Positions 35,992 through 47,600 of a stretch of 64,000 nt of DNA are shown here, piece by piece. Under the pieces are notes generated by a model that was not told the origin of the DNA, made no database searches, and worked only from the letters and a program-made list of their open reading frames with translations. The stretch's first letter is position 1. The number at the start of each line of letters is the position of its first letter. Made by a program: the position numbers and the translations under genes. The stretch is from NCBI GenBank assembly GCA_026873275.1, contig JANTUC010000018.1, positions 1,074,001-1,138,000 of the forward strand. Direction: 5' to 3'. The stretch is from Pseudopithomyces maydicus. Lineage: Eukaryota; Ascomycota; Dothideomycetes; Pleosporales; Didymosphaeriaceae.

Positions 35992-36622
35992 TCAGACGCC
36001 CTTGATGGCAACAGTGCGCTCACTGTTCAGCTTGTCGGCATTTCGCTCGTGGCTCTCCTTCTTGCAGTCTTCCAGACCCTCGCACTTGTGGTCTTCCAGC
36101 AGCCTGTGCTTCCCGCAAAAGTGGCCGGAGCAGAAGCCGCAGTCACCGACAATGCGCTGGGCGGCGTCCTTGCATTCCTTGAAGCTACACCGTATCTTCT
36201 TCGGAGGCATGCCGCCGCGCAGGGGAGGGCCATGTGCAGGGTGGCATTGGGTGGGAGTTGCAGCGAGGAGAGGGTGGAGGTGGGCGAGGAGAGGTGCTTG
36301 CCGGCGTGCACGAGGCGCAGGTCGGAGGCGGGCAGGTTATGGCGGAGGGCGAGGATGGTGGAGAGGGTAGATATCGAGGTGGATTCGGGAAGCGAGAGGG
36401 GGATTGCTGCGGAGACGGTGGTTAGCAGGTTGTCGCAGGGTGTAGCAGGGTGTGGCAGAGCGTGGTGGTGGCGGAAAGCGTGGTTCCGAGCATCGGAACG
36501 CAGGGCGCCGTGGGAGGCAGGCACGTACTGGAGGTTCCCGAGACGTTCTTGACGAAGATCTGCATGGTGTCTGCGTCGGAGGCTTGCGAGCTGATGCTCG
36601 AGACGCTATTTGAGCGGCGCAT
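35992..36622 (-). CDS. ubiquitin-like/AN1 zinc-finger fusion, one-base frameshift
   Basis: Two exons, 36622-36529 and 36406-35992, separated by a 122-nt intron; 169 residues once one base is added. After about 19 Ser-rich residues comes a ubiquitin-like domain opening MQIFVKNVSG, continuing IPLSLPESTSI and LRLVHAGKHL and ending in LRGG. A Met follows directly, with an AN1-type zinc finger: Cys-x4-Cys, CGFCSGHFC, KHRLLEDHKC and GLEDC. The join resembles ubiquitin-ribosomal protein precursors, so cleavage after LRGG by a deubiquitinase is plausible but unproven. The frame breaks just before LRGG: the minus-strand run CCCC (plus GGGG near 36222-36225) should be five C to read ALPLRGG. Both halves are otherwise intact. 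AN1 proteins act with Cdc48 and the proteasome in stress. Confidence 0.82.
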
Positions 36623-37041
36623 GGCGGTATGGGCGGCGTAAATGGGCGGCGGTGGCGGAGACGACCGAGGTGGTGGTGAGGGCCGGGGCACGATAACGGA
36701 GATAGGCAGGTCGAGAGTGTGAGGGCAGAGGCAGGCAGGCGGGCGGGCGGGCGAGAACGAGGCGACTGAGTGTGCAGGCAGGTCGGTAGATAGGCAGATC
36801 GGAAGGCAGAAGAAAGGTGACGCATGGGCGGCGTCGCCGTCTTATAAAGAGGGCTGGCGTCAACGCACGCACCGTGTCGACATGCTCAGGGCCCGTCTCG
36901 TCTCGGCTCGCCTCGCCATCTGGCCTGGGTGGATGGCGAGAATGCACGGCTCCATGGCCCAGTCGCCCAATCGCACCGCCCGGCAAGGCCGCTGGAGCCG
37001 CTGCACCTGCTTGTGGTCGTGTGCTTCTGCCTGTGCCTCTG

Positions 37042-37072
<31 letters not shown>

Positions 37073-37771
37073 CTCTCGCTGCCCTGCCTCTGCCTCCTCC
37101 AAGTCCGCCCTGGCCAACCTCTCGGCTTCCATGGCCTTCGACACGCCCACTGCATGGTCATGCCCTGAGTCTCTGACTGTACATCGTCATCTGGCCACCA
37201 CACCCCACGCCCCCGAGCCCGCTCCCGCTCCCTTCCGGAGAGTTTCCCATCAAAGCATCGCTTCACCTTCTCCGGATCAAGTGCACTTGATCTAACACGT
37301 GGACCACCTGACAGGCGCCATGCGCCTCTCCCCCAGTCCGCAAGCAACCAGGAAGCGCCGCCCCGCTGATTGGCCCGCCTATCGCCCAGCGTGCTTACAT
37401 ACGTATGCATGTAAGTGCGCCCGTCCCGGCTCGCACCCATGTCCGTGGGTGCATGCGGGATGCCCCTTGATACTTTGCATCCATTGACTTGTGTAGCGAC
37501 ATGTAGACCAGCCACTGCTCGATTCAGCCTCACCATCCCGATACGGCCACCATTGCTAGCGCCTGTGCACGCCGACCGACTGTCGCATCCTTTGTTCGCT
37601 AGTTCATGTCACGTTTGCTTCTTATATGCATCCCCTTTCTAACTCACCCCTTAATCTTCCCTGGGTCAACTGATGGTCATGCATCAAACTCCCGACCGAG
37701 CATGCCCGGCGCTCCACCTACCGCCCAAACACACACTACTGTACAACATGCCACCCATCCTTGTTTCCTTA
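36623..37771. other. GC-rich intergenic DNA with hexamer repeat
   Basis: Upstream of the UBL-AN1 gene and 3' flank of the cytochrome b5-ACAD gene. It is GC-rich and holds the GGCTCT repeat at 37041-37076, which produces false low-complexity frames on both strands. No gene is called. Confidence 0.6.
37041..37076. repeat. GGCTCT hexamer repeat, six copies
   Basis: Six perfect tandem copies, with degenerate copies before them, in intergenic DNA. Read on either strand it encodes dipeptide repeats (Ser-Gly, Trp-Leu or Glu-Pro), which explains the artefactual frames around it. Confidence 0.9.
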
Positions 37772-39408
37772 TTACAACATTGCCTTTGGGAACCCCTTCA
37801 TCGCCTGTCGCACCCCTAGATCCGCCAATATCTCCTCGGTGCCCCCCAAGATCGCGTCGAACTTGTATGTCCTGTGGAACATCTCCACCACACGTCCCAT
37901 CCCAGATTGCGTGAGACCTCGTCCGCCAAAAATGTTGACAGCCTCATCGGCGATTTCGTGCGCCGATCTGGTAGCGTGAGACTTGAGAAGCCCAATCGGT
38001 CCCCCTAGATGCTTGGATTGTTGAGCGTAGCTCATGTGCGACATCTGAAAGGCGATGGATTCCAACCATGCTTGATTGGATTCCACATGGGAGATCATCT
38101 TCGCAAGCTTCTGCCGCATGGCAGGCTGCTCAATGAGCTTCTTTCCGAATACTATACGCTGGTTGCACCACTTCAAACACTCCTCCACAACCGACCGCGA
38201 TTGCCGGATCACTGCGCATGCCATCATAAAACGCTCGTGGTTGAAGTTGGACACTATCCAAACCTGTTAGCAGCTCTTCCACCACAGTTCCTCCCGAGGC
38301 AGACTCACTGATGACAACGAACCCCTTGTCTTCTTCTCCCAAAAGATGATGTGCGGGTGCCACCGCATCGTTGAACTCCACGAATGCGGTACCAGCGGCG
38401 GTCGAGTAGGACGTCTTGATGAGTTTCGTCTCCACTGCATCGCTGCGCTCGACTAGGAGCACAGAGAATCCCTTGTCCGTCTTGCATCCAACGACAAAAT
38501 AATCACACCACATGCCATTCGTGATCCACTTCTTCGTGCCCCGAATCACATAACTCCCATCAGGCTTCTTCGTCGCTGTGGTCCGTAGGCCGGCGACGTC
38601 GGAGCCAGCAAATGCTTCTGTGATGGCGAGACAGATCTTTTTCTTTCCAGAAAGCACTTCCTGGACCACCTTTTGCTTGAACGGTGTATCGGGCATCCAT
38701 TGTAGCACGGCTGTCAATGAAATCATCATGCCGGCCATGTTTCCATCTTGGAAGCCACGTGCATTCGCGCGAACGAATTCCTGCGCTTGCACCAGGTCGT
38801 GGAGATAGTCAAACTCCTCGCCCTTGACCACGCCGAGGAGATTCTTCCCGTGTAGATGTTTCCCCGGGCCGAGACGCATGGCGAGCATATCCTGTTCGGC
38901 CATTTTATCGATCAACTCCTGACTTATGTAGCTCCCGTCCCTCTCCTTCTCCTGTGCCTCGGGCGTTACGTACGTGTCGACGAATTGCCGCACCTTTTTC
39001 CGAAGGGCATGATGGGAGGGCTTGAAGTAGGGACTCTTAAATTGTGGGCGAAGCCAGAGTGGTTCTGCGTAAGGCACCGAGCTCAAATCGCCTGCCTGTG
39101 GCTCGATCACTTCGGGCTTTTCTCCATCGAGTGTGCCGATGCACAAGTCCGAGTACTTGGTCAGTACCTCTTGCCGATGGAGATTGTAGAAGGCGGCCGT
39201 TGCATCGGTTCCGGCAACTTGCTCTAGAACAACGGAGCCTGGATGCAATCAGCTGAAAGCGCATTCCACCTAAGGAGCACTACGTACCACCTGGGTGTGC
39301 GTCGACAAAGTCTGTTAGATCGTATACCTTGTGGTCAATAATGCACCACAGATCGTCCGCCGAGTTGTGCGTAGCGACCGAGTCGCGGGTCAGCGCTGCG
39401 TGAGGCAT
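37772..39408 (-). CDS. cytochrome b5-acyl-CoA dehydrogenase fusion
   Basis: Three exons: 39408-39288, 39238-38309 and 38253-37772 (introns 49 and 55 nt), 510 residues. The first 85 residues are a cytochrome b5 heme domain with DLWCIIDHKVYDLTDFVDAHPGG, whose His in HPGG is a heme ligand, and a second ligand region around AAFYNLHR. An acyl-CoA dehydrogenase follows: N-terminal helical part, the FAD-contact segment CLAITEAFAGSDVAGLRTTA, TKKWITNG, the GFSVLLVER strand, and the C-terminal NIFGGRGLTQSGMG and LGGTEEI. It would oxidise an acyl-CoA thioester with FAD, the b5 domain perhaps taking the electrons. No mitochondrial presequence or PTS1 ending (the C-terminus is AML) is evident, so location is open. 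Confidence 0.92.
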
Positions 39409-39858
39409 GATGCACACTTGGGTAGGTATCAAATCAAAAAGAGGGGGACTGCACGCAACGTACGAGTGGAGGGTGAAGGAGAAGGCATATGATTATTCTA
39501 CGGACGTTGGAATGGACCTCGGCTGATTGGCTAGGGCCACCTCCGCGCTGATGTTGTGGAGGCGGGAGGCGCGTGCTGGGGTGCATGAGCCGAGGCATCT
39601 TACCTCCATCCTTGACAACTCCATTCGTTCGCGAGCCCAATCAATTTCCACGCAAATGCGAGAGGCAATACTTGCCCGTAGGGCAATATCGCCCGGTACC
39701 GACGCTTGTGGCTGATATTCCGTTGATACAGTTCATGACGACAATTGTACAAATATATCCGCCGCTCAATGACTTGTGCAGTGCAGAAACGCCCCATCCA
39801 TCCAATAAACGCCATCCTGCTTACGAAATACCAGAGTCAAAGTAACAACCACAACCAC
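39409..39858. other. intergenic, no gene seen
   Basis: Promoter of the cytochrome b5-ACAD gene and 3' flank of the RSC gene. Nothing further recognised. Confidence 0.6.
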
Positions 39859-42633
39859 TTAAACCTTCTCTTCTAACCTAACAGTCATGCCCGTGATAGG
39901 TATCCGAGAGCCTGATTTCTGCTGCTCTAGCTTAGTCTCCCTTTCCAATCGCTTCGACACGGTTTCGACCTGTACTTCCACCAGTCGATCCAAGCTCTGT
40001 GCCACCAATCCTGCACCCTCGTCGCCGCTTATAGTCTGCAATCCCGTCTTTGTAGCATATGCGAGCTGGTCCTCTAGCGCATGTATAGCTTTGATACGCA
40101 GAGCCGCAACATCCTTTTGTAGTTTCTCCTCGGCCTCTACATGCGCTTTCTTTGCAGCCTCTTCACGCTCAGCTGCACCCGCCTCGGCGGCCTTGCGTTT
40201 GGCGGCGCGTTGCGCATCGCGTTTTGCTTTCATGGCGAGGTAACGCGCCGAGTGACCAATCGCCTGACCATCGTCCTTGACAAATCCGGGATTGTTGACT
40301 GGAGGGGCCGTGAAGAACAACACGCGACCTTGCTCGTCCTGTTGGAATTGCTCTCGAACGTCTGCAGGAATCGAAGCGTTCGCGTGGTCTGGCAACACAT
40401 ACACCTCGACCGGCTGGGGTGCTCTATATCCACTTGGAGGTTGTTGCATCATGGGTTGTTGGTACGATGGGGCGGGCCGTGGGGTCGCATATTGTGGAAT
40501 GGTTGCCGCGGGCTGAGGGGTAGACAGCGGCAGACTGGGGGTAATGGGCTGGTAGCCAGAGGGTTGCGGAATGGGTTGGTGAGCAAAAGGAGCGGGCGAT
40601 TGGGAGTGCGCATGGTAGTTGGGCAGTGTAGCATTGTACGCAGCCGCTACATGAGATGGCTGCGGCGTGGGTGCAGGCATAGGTGACGGAGAGGGCGCTG
40701 CCGCGAGCGGGTAGTGCTGTCGTGCATCGGCGTAGCCGTTGAGCTGCGGGGTGGGCATCGATGGGGTAGGCATGACGGGCGCTGGTGGGGGTTGCGGTGG
40801 GGGTGATGGGGTCGGCTCAGGCGGTGGAGAGTCCTGCAATGGCAAGTCAGTATCGTAGCGTAAACGACGTGAAAGATTCATGAGACGCCTACCTTAGGAT
40901 CACGGGGGCGTCGGTGAACGGCACCAATCTTCGGAGGCGCATTCTCAGCGCCCCACTCAGGTTTTGGTAAGTCATCTGTTTCCTTCTGGTCATCTTTGAG
41001 CAAATAAGCGATTGGACTTGGGACCTTTTTGAGCTTTCGAGGGGCATCGAAAAGGTCCATAACATAATCCTTGTCGCGAACCTCGTCTGGTAAGCAACTC
41101 GCCCATGTCTTAATTTTGTTCAGTTTGTGATTCTCCTCATTGTAGCGAGCTTCGCAGACGTAAATTTCCTTGTCGGCGGGAAAGTCACGCGGCCGGCCTT
41201 TGTTGTAGCGCGTAACAAACATAACAAAGCAGCGGTCTACGACTTCATCGATGGGGTGGTCACGATATTGGCCAGTCTTGACCACCTCGTTCTCCAGGAA
41301 GTGCCGATCGAATCGATGGACTGTCTGCTCCGGTCGGTAGTACCAGCACGCGTTTACCCATTTGCCGCCTTCAGCGTCTTGCCAAGTTCGATAGATTTGG
41401 GCAACAATGGGCTTGGTCAGGTCGTTTGCATTCTGGATGTGTACCCAATCTCCCACTTTCCACAGCTCGCCATTGTGGAGGATGCCGTTGGGCATGGGTA
41501 TGCGCCCCTCTTCCATAACGAATTCGGAATCGTCTTTCTCTTTCTCTTGCTTGGCTACCCTCCGTGACTCTTTTTGGAGGTGCACAGCATCTTTGAAGAT
41601 TTGGCTTTCCTCTTCGTTGTATTGCTTCGCATTCTCGAACATTAGCTCAACGTCCTGCATGAAGTGGTCGACCGAATTATACTTCTTCCGCTTCAGCTTC
41701 CTCTTCAAAACATCCATGGCCATGGGGCTTTTGATCTCGGCGTGGTACTCGGGCATGACGGCTTTGTCTGGGACGCGTTCGAAGGCGGAGACCATCAGCT
41801 TGTTTTGTGAGTTTCTCGGCTTCCGGATAGCTTTCATGATGGCCTTGATTCTGGCTTCCATGGGGGTATCGACCCGCGGCGGTCGTCCTCGCTTCTTGCG
41901 AGACTCTGGATCGTCTTTGGCGTCGTCCTTTGAGCGGCCAGACTCACGCTTCGTAATGGCGGCGGTGGAGCGAGGCCCGCGCCTCTTCCTTCGCTTCCCG
42001 TCGTCATCGTCATCGTCATCAACATCCACCTCCTCCAGCTCCTCGTCCAAATCTTCCTCGTCGTCTTCTTCCTCCTCTTCCTCCTCTTCCTCGGCGAGCA
42101 AAGGATCCTCTTCGGGAATCTCGCCCAGATAAGGCAGCTTGGAGACATCTTCGGTGATTATCTTTGCGTCGACAATCCTCTTCAGCTCCTGCTCAAGCGC
42201 CCTCTTGACCTCGAGGGCATCGACGTACGCCTGCGAGTCTCGCCTGTTGTAGACCTGGGCATTGTGGGGAATGAGGGCGAAGTCGCGCACGTACTCGGAA
42301 AAGGACTTGTAGTCTTGCTGGATGACCTTCTTCTTGATTTCACTCAGGGCCATGGGCTCTTTGATAATCTCGTAGTAGTCGGGGAGGGCGCGCTTGTTGA
42401 CCTTGCGATGGAAGAGCTTTGTGGGGTCATATGTGCCACTGCGGGCTTGATTAGCATCATCGATCGCGATGGACATGCATGCACACTCACTCTTCGGTCC
42501 TGTGCGCGTAGATGTTGTTCAGCACCTCGAGCATGGCCTTGGACTCCTCTTCGGTCACGGTCGACGTCGCGCCATCGGGTGCCGTTTCGGTGGTGGGCAT
42601 GGGCGTGTCGCTTTCAGCGCGTCCCGAAGCCAT
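39859..42633 (-). CDS. RSC1/RSC2: RSC chromatin-remodelling subunit Rsc1/Rsc2
   Basis: Three exons: 42633-42491, 42438-40893 and 40833-39859, giving 887 residues. Domains in order: bromodomain 1 (about 55-135, ALPDYYEIIKEPMALSEIKK), an acidic Glu/Asp tract, an AT-hook-like KKRGRPPR, bromodomain 2 (about 235-345, MPEYHAEIKSPMAMDVLKRK) and a BAH domain (about 385-510, WKVGDWVHIQNAND ... KEIYVCEARYN). A Pro/Gln-rich tail ends in a coiled coil of KRDAQRAAKRKAAEAG type. Two bromodomains plus BAH define the Rsc1/Rsc2 family of the SWI/SNF-class RSC remodeller, which binds acetylated nucleosomes. The fungus seems to follow the single-paralogue pattern, but that cannot be seen from this window. It is divergent from OTU1. 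Confidence 0.92.
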
Positions 42634-42901
42634 GTTGGGCGAGGGAGCGGCTTCCTCTCGGATGCGGGATGCCAATGCGCAGGGTGGGTTGGGAGTGCGC
42701 TGCTGCTCGGCGCGTCGCGAAGGTTGCGAAAGCGTGGAGCGGCGGCTCCAACGGCGGATGGCCCGAGCGTTGGGTCTTGTCTTGGCCTGGCCCTGGCTTG
42801 TGGCTGCTGTGCGGCGCCAACTGCAAACATGGCTGTGTACGGTACCGTACCTAGACTACAGTAGACTAGGACTGGGCAGATACTTGGACCCCCGCCCGCG
42901 C

Positions 42902-42937
42902 CTGCGTCTGCGTCTGCGTCTGCGCCTACGCCTACCT
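42902..42937. repeat. CTGCGT-type microrepeat
   Basis: Three perfect CTGCGT units followed by diverged units (CTGCGC, CTACGC, CTACCT) in the divergent promoter. Confidence 0.7.
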
Positions 42938-43229
42938 ACGTCGTCTGCCGCCATCTGCGATCGGCGCAGGGAAGCGGCGCCTGGCTGACGTGCTCTGTCT
43001 GCGGCGCACCTCGCCCAAGCTCATCCAAGCATGCAGTCCGTCTGCGCAACACGCTGATTGTTAAGCAGCACATGTATGCAATGCATGTCTGCTCCACCTA
43101 CACGTGAACCTATACTTGACCTACCCAACTTCCGTTTTCCCGTCTGCTCGCATCACCCACCCAGCTTGCCCCAAAAATCCTTGAAGCCGTATAGCACCCC
43201 CACCTGCGACTTAACAGAGCAGACACACG

Positions 43230-43250
43230 CTCTCTCTCTCTCTCTCTCTC
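43230..43250 (+). repeat. (CT)10 run before OTU1
   Basis: An uninterrupted CT dinucleotide run ending 35 bp before the OTU1 start codon. Pyrimidine-rich tracts near the transcription start are common in fungal housekeeping promoters, so it may lie in the core promoter or 5' leader. Confidence 0.8.
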
Positions 43251-43285
43251 TTTCTATCTCCCACCCCCGTGGCGCCACATTCACA

Positions 43286-44263
43286 ATGCCCATCCGCATA
43301 CGCCTGCGGGCACCCGATGGCCAGCACACCATCTCCCTCGACGACGGTGCTGCCGTGTCGGATCTGCTCTCCTCCATCTCCACCACCACCAACCTGCCCC
43401 TCTTCGAGTTGAAATGGGGCTTTCCACCACAGCCCCTGGACCCGGCCTTGTACGGCATGAGCACTCTGCTCCGCGACACCGACCTCAAGCTGAACGGCGC
43501 GCAAATCATCGTCCTGGGCAAAGCAACTGGCGATCCCAGCGAAGTGACAGCGAAGCAACAGGAACAGAGCAAGTCGGCCCCGCTCTCGCTTCAGAGCAAG
43601 CAGAGCGAGGCCCTAAAGGAAACACCAGAGACGCCTCTGCCCTCCCGAGGCGGTACCATGGTCCTGCGTGTCATGCCCGATGACAACAGCTGTATGTTCC
43701 GTGCACTCGGCACCGCAGTCCTCTCCGCTTCGCTCGATTCCATGACCGAGCTGCGTTCCGTGGTTGCCCAAGCAATACAGGCCGACCCAGAAACCTACAA
43801 CGAGGCCGTGCTCGACCGGGACCCGGATGAATACTGCAAGTGGATATCATACTCTGACTCGTGGGGCGGCGGCATCGAGCTGAGCATCCTATCCAAAGAG
43901 TTTGACGTCGAGATTGCGAGCATCAACGTGCAAGATCTGCGTGTCGATACTTTCAACGAAGGGCGCCCGAAGCGATGCATCCTCGTGTATTCGGGCATAC
44001 ACTACGACACCATCGCATTCGTGCCCAACGGTGCATCTACCTTTGACACGGACAACGACGTCAAGCTGTTCGATTCCAATGATAGCGAATACCTAGAGGC
44101 CGCCAAGCTGCTCTGCGCAGAGTTGCGGAAAAAGCACTATTACACTGATACGAAGAAATTCAGCATCAAGTGCAACATTTGCGGCTGGAAGGGAGCAGGA
44201 GAGCAAGGTGCTACGCAGCACGCAACCGAGACCGGTCATTATGAATTCGGAGAAGCAGATTAG
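43286..44263 (+). CDS. OTU1: OTU-family deubiquitinase Otu1/YOD1
   Basis: Single exon, 325 residues from the ATG at 43286 in context CACAATGCC. The open frame continues upstream, but that part is promoter sequence with the CT run. The N-terminal 80 residues form the UBX-like domain (PIRIRLRAPDGQ, FELKWGFPPQPL) that binds Cdc48/p97. The OTU domain has PDDNSCMFRALG with catalytic Cys136, and SGIHYDTIAF with His239. The C-terminal C2H2 zinc finger is KCNICGWKG ... HATETGH. Otu1 trims ubiquitin chains on Cdc48 substrates in ER-associated degradation. The family length in yeast is about 300, so this is full length. Confidence 0.95.
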   Translation: MPIRIRLRAPDGQHTISLDDGAAVSDLLSSISTTTNLPLFELKWGFPPQPLDPALYGMSTLLRDTDLKLNGAQIIVLGKATGDPSEVTAKQQEQSKSAPLSLQSKQSEALKETPETPLPSRGGTMVLRVMPDDNSCMFRALGTAVLSASLDSMTELRSVVAQAIQADPETYNEAVLDRDPDEYCKWISYSDSWGGGIELSILSKEFDVEIASINVQDLRVDTFNEGRPKRCILVYSGIHYDTIAFVPNGASTFDTDNDVKLFDSNDSEYLEAAKLLCAELRKKHYYTDTKKFSIKCNICGWKGAGEQGATQHATETGHYEFGEAD

Positions 44264-44650
44264 AAACCAATGGATGTCAACCCTTTCAGATTCATCATCC
44301 ATGGCGCTAATTACTCGCCGAGTGTACATATATCTGGCCCGTGTATAATAAGATTTGCCTGGTGAACTATACCCAGGTGGCATTCAATCAGAGTCCGCAT
44401 TGTAGAGGTTCTCTAGTCACGTCGACATGATGCATTCACGAACTTGTGTGGATTCAAAATTGAGTATGACTGCTTCGCGTCGGTGTGGGGTGTATGGAAC
44501 TGTGCTTCGCTATACTTACTACGGCACAAGTATCTTCTCCTATCGTCTCCCGTTTCGTAATTCGGGCCTCGTTATCCAATGTACATATATATGTATATCT
44601 GTCTTCTCGGTCCACCATCATCGTGCCCCTAAAGTCTAGCAGATCCAGAC
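44264..44650. other. convergent 3' region OTU1/VPS41
   Basis: 387 bp between two convergent stops. It holds both 3' untranslated regions. Nothing else is seen. Confidence 0.65.
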
Positions 44651-47600
44651 TCACCCTTCCTCGCTAAGCATAGCATCTCTCTCCCTACACACCACGCACC
44701 CAGTACCAACGGCGCGTTTGATCACATGTGCGTGTGCCACCTTTGCTCCTACGCTCCTCGTCCACCGCCCACCATCGTGGGCATCACTTGCAAGCTGTTG
44801 TTGCAACGTCGCGGCGACGCTAGCACTCGCGCTCGTTTTGGGTAATAGGCAAGAGAGGTGGAATACATGGCCACACGCAAACCCGACAAGTGTATCGCGC
44901 GATGGTGGAACCGGGCCTTCCGCAAGCGCTTCTTCTTCGGCCGTGGGAAGAGTAAACGGACGATGGCAGCCGGTACAGTGCCCGGGTGGAGCGTTGCCTG
45001 CGGGTGGTGTGGGATCGGGTTGAAGATTGGCATGGGCATTGGTGTGCGACGAGGGCGCCGTTGTGGTTACCCCGTCCCTGTCTTTGTGTAATGTTGCACT
45101 GGTAGGAGGGTCCACACCTTTGGTTTCTATATCCACTTTCTTCCCTTGCTTTGCTGACGCGACTGGTCCTGTTGTCTGTTTCTCAAGCACAGGAGCATCG
45201 TCACAGGGGACCACTTCAAATTTGACACCACGCTTCTGGCCTGCGCGCAGCGTGTCCATCCCTGTCGCCACCTCGCCACGAAGAACTCTCGCCACGCCTT
45301 CTGAGATGGAATATTGTATCTCATACTCACGTACCATACGATGGATGCCGTCGCGCAGGCCCTCTATTTCTAGGCCTTCGGGAATGCGGCGTACGAGCTG
45401 GACAGGATCGATTGCTGTGCCAACCTCGGCAAGTAAGCCGCGAATAAAGTGCGGTTTGTCCATAGAGAATTCAAGAAGGTCGTTCCATAGATCAGGATCA
45501 TCTTGTTCCTTGGCAAAGGAGATGGCGAAGCTGACATCAGAGAGCTTGTCGATGATGAGGTAGAGCGCGCGCTTGGTTTGACCAGTTTTTGACAGGATGT
45601 AGCTACGCTCTAATTAGCTCTCAAGACATCTTCATGGGGCGATGAGAAGACTTACACAAGCTCGGGAATATACTGTCTGCTTTCGCAGATACTCGTCGCT
45701 TTGCTCAGGTCGTATGCTTGTGACTCACGCAGAAATCTCAACAGAAGTTCACGATCGTATTCTGCAAATAATTCGACCATCAGATCGGCGAATTCTTCTG
45801 CGATATGCCTGCCATCCACAGCCAGTCTCCCTGCATTCACGCGCTCCTTGGCCGTTTTGCCTTTACGTTCATGACTTTCGGGCTTCCATAACGATCTCAA
45901 ATAAAAGAAGAGAAACGGTTGAAACGAATCCCCTTTTTGCTGCAGCTGCGCAATAACATCGTGAGCAGGCACATTTCCACGGCATGCTTCATCCACCAAC
46001 ACGCCGATAGCTTCTGAAGATGATTCCTCCAATTCGGCAAGCGAGGCAGATTCCAGTTGCTCCTTAGAAACACGGAGGAGAATGAAGCCTGGGATGTCGT
46101 CCCGAACGGCTTCCACGAGGTGGAAGTCCTGGATCAGGTTCATAGCTGCGTCGGCATTCTGCAAGCGAATGTAGCAACGGAGAGCATCCCGTTGATGTCC
46201 TTCAGCCAAATAAAGCTTGGCAAGGGCATCCTGTAAGATCCTCCAATCACGCCCTTGCTCGTTACCCTCTATTGAGTCTTCAGTTATATCACCCCCAGCA
46301 AGTTTACTCTTTATGGCCTCGATGACGATACCAGTATCGAACAAATCTGTATCCCAGTCCTCCAACAAGTGCTTGAAACGTATCCGATTATGGATAATAT
46401 AGTGGCCGAGCACGACTTCGTATATAGTTGAAGGTAGCGGTGGCTGTATCTGCTTCTTCGGCATATAAGGCGCAATTTCGTTGAAGCGATCTTTTTCGGC
46501 AAACTTCCACACCCAATGTTCCCATCGTTGTGAGGTGCCAAGTACACGACCAGCAACTTTGCCAGCTTCTTGCCAGTTTCCCGACTTGACCAACTGCTGT
46601 ACCCATAGATCACCAATCCGCCTCCTTTCCTTCTCGACCGCAGAATTCTGGTTTGCACGCGTGGCCGATATTGTAGTTTGAGAAGCGTCGTCATCTGCAA
46701 AGAATTCCTGCAGACTACCGGGCTTTTTGGATGGCGTACTTGCAGGTGACGATTCAGAAGCAGTGTGTGAAACAGACGCCGCAATCTCTGGGTGATCCTC
46801 AAGAAGTTCCCATGCATCTTTGTAGTTTTCGTGTTCAATTTCCCAATTGAAGTGGTCCGACAAATCACGCTTTATGGCCAAGACGCAATCGTACGGGCTC
46901 TGGATGAAAACCTTGAGACCTGGTCCGGCCGCGTTCGGGTGTGCGTTAAGGAGTCTCTTTCCTGCAACCGATGCGGGTGCATTTCCTGAAGACGATATCG
47001 AAGGAGCTCTCATATCGGCACTACTTGGTATACTAACCATGCTGGCGCCAGAACTGAAAATGCGAGCAGCGCCCATGGTTGCATCCCAGATACCGCCACC
47101 GATTGCCTCTATGGCACTTCTCTGTGCGGGTGTCATGGTCTTCGGGTGCGGTACATACAACGTACCGAGATGGTAATCCGCTGCAGAGAGAGTCTCGAAC
47201 CTGCTGACCGTCAATGAGTCGACTTCGACCTCATCAGAAGTTGCTGCATCGATCAGTTTCAATTCGGGCGAGAGTCCATTGTTGCGTCGATGCATGCCGC
47301 GCTTTGGAGTAGTCTCTGGAGAGATGGGGTTGTCGTCATCGTCGCGAGTTCGATATGCAAGTACAATAAGTAAGGAAGGGGTATATAGCGATATGCCAGA
47401 AACAATGCAATCATCGAAGCGAAGACTGGCAAGAGATAATTAGCACGGGCGATTACAGCAAGTCTTTGTACTCACAAATGAACAATCTCGGCGCTGCCTA
47501 CGGATCTCTCGCCCGTGTCCTTGCCAACGCGTGCATCTCCAGGGTTGACGTGGACTATCCAAGCCGCATCTCCCCAACCAATAATGAGCTTTTCAAGCTT

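Larger units (their letters stand above)
42634..43285. other. divergent promoter region RSC/OTU1
   Basis: 652 bp between the starts of the RSC and OTU1 genes. It contains the CTGCGT repeat at 42902-42937 and a CT run at 43230-43250 just before OTU1. No gene is present. Confidence 0.65.

Noticed and set aside
36817..37536. Overlapping plus- and minus-strand frames around the hexamer repeat
   Set aside because: The GGCTCT repeat keeps all frames open and yields dipeptide runs, so they are repeat artefacts.
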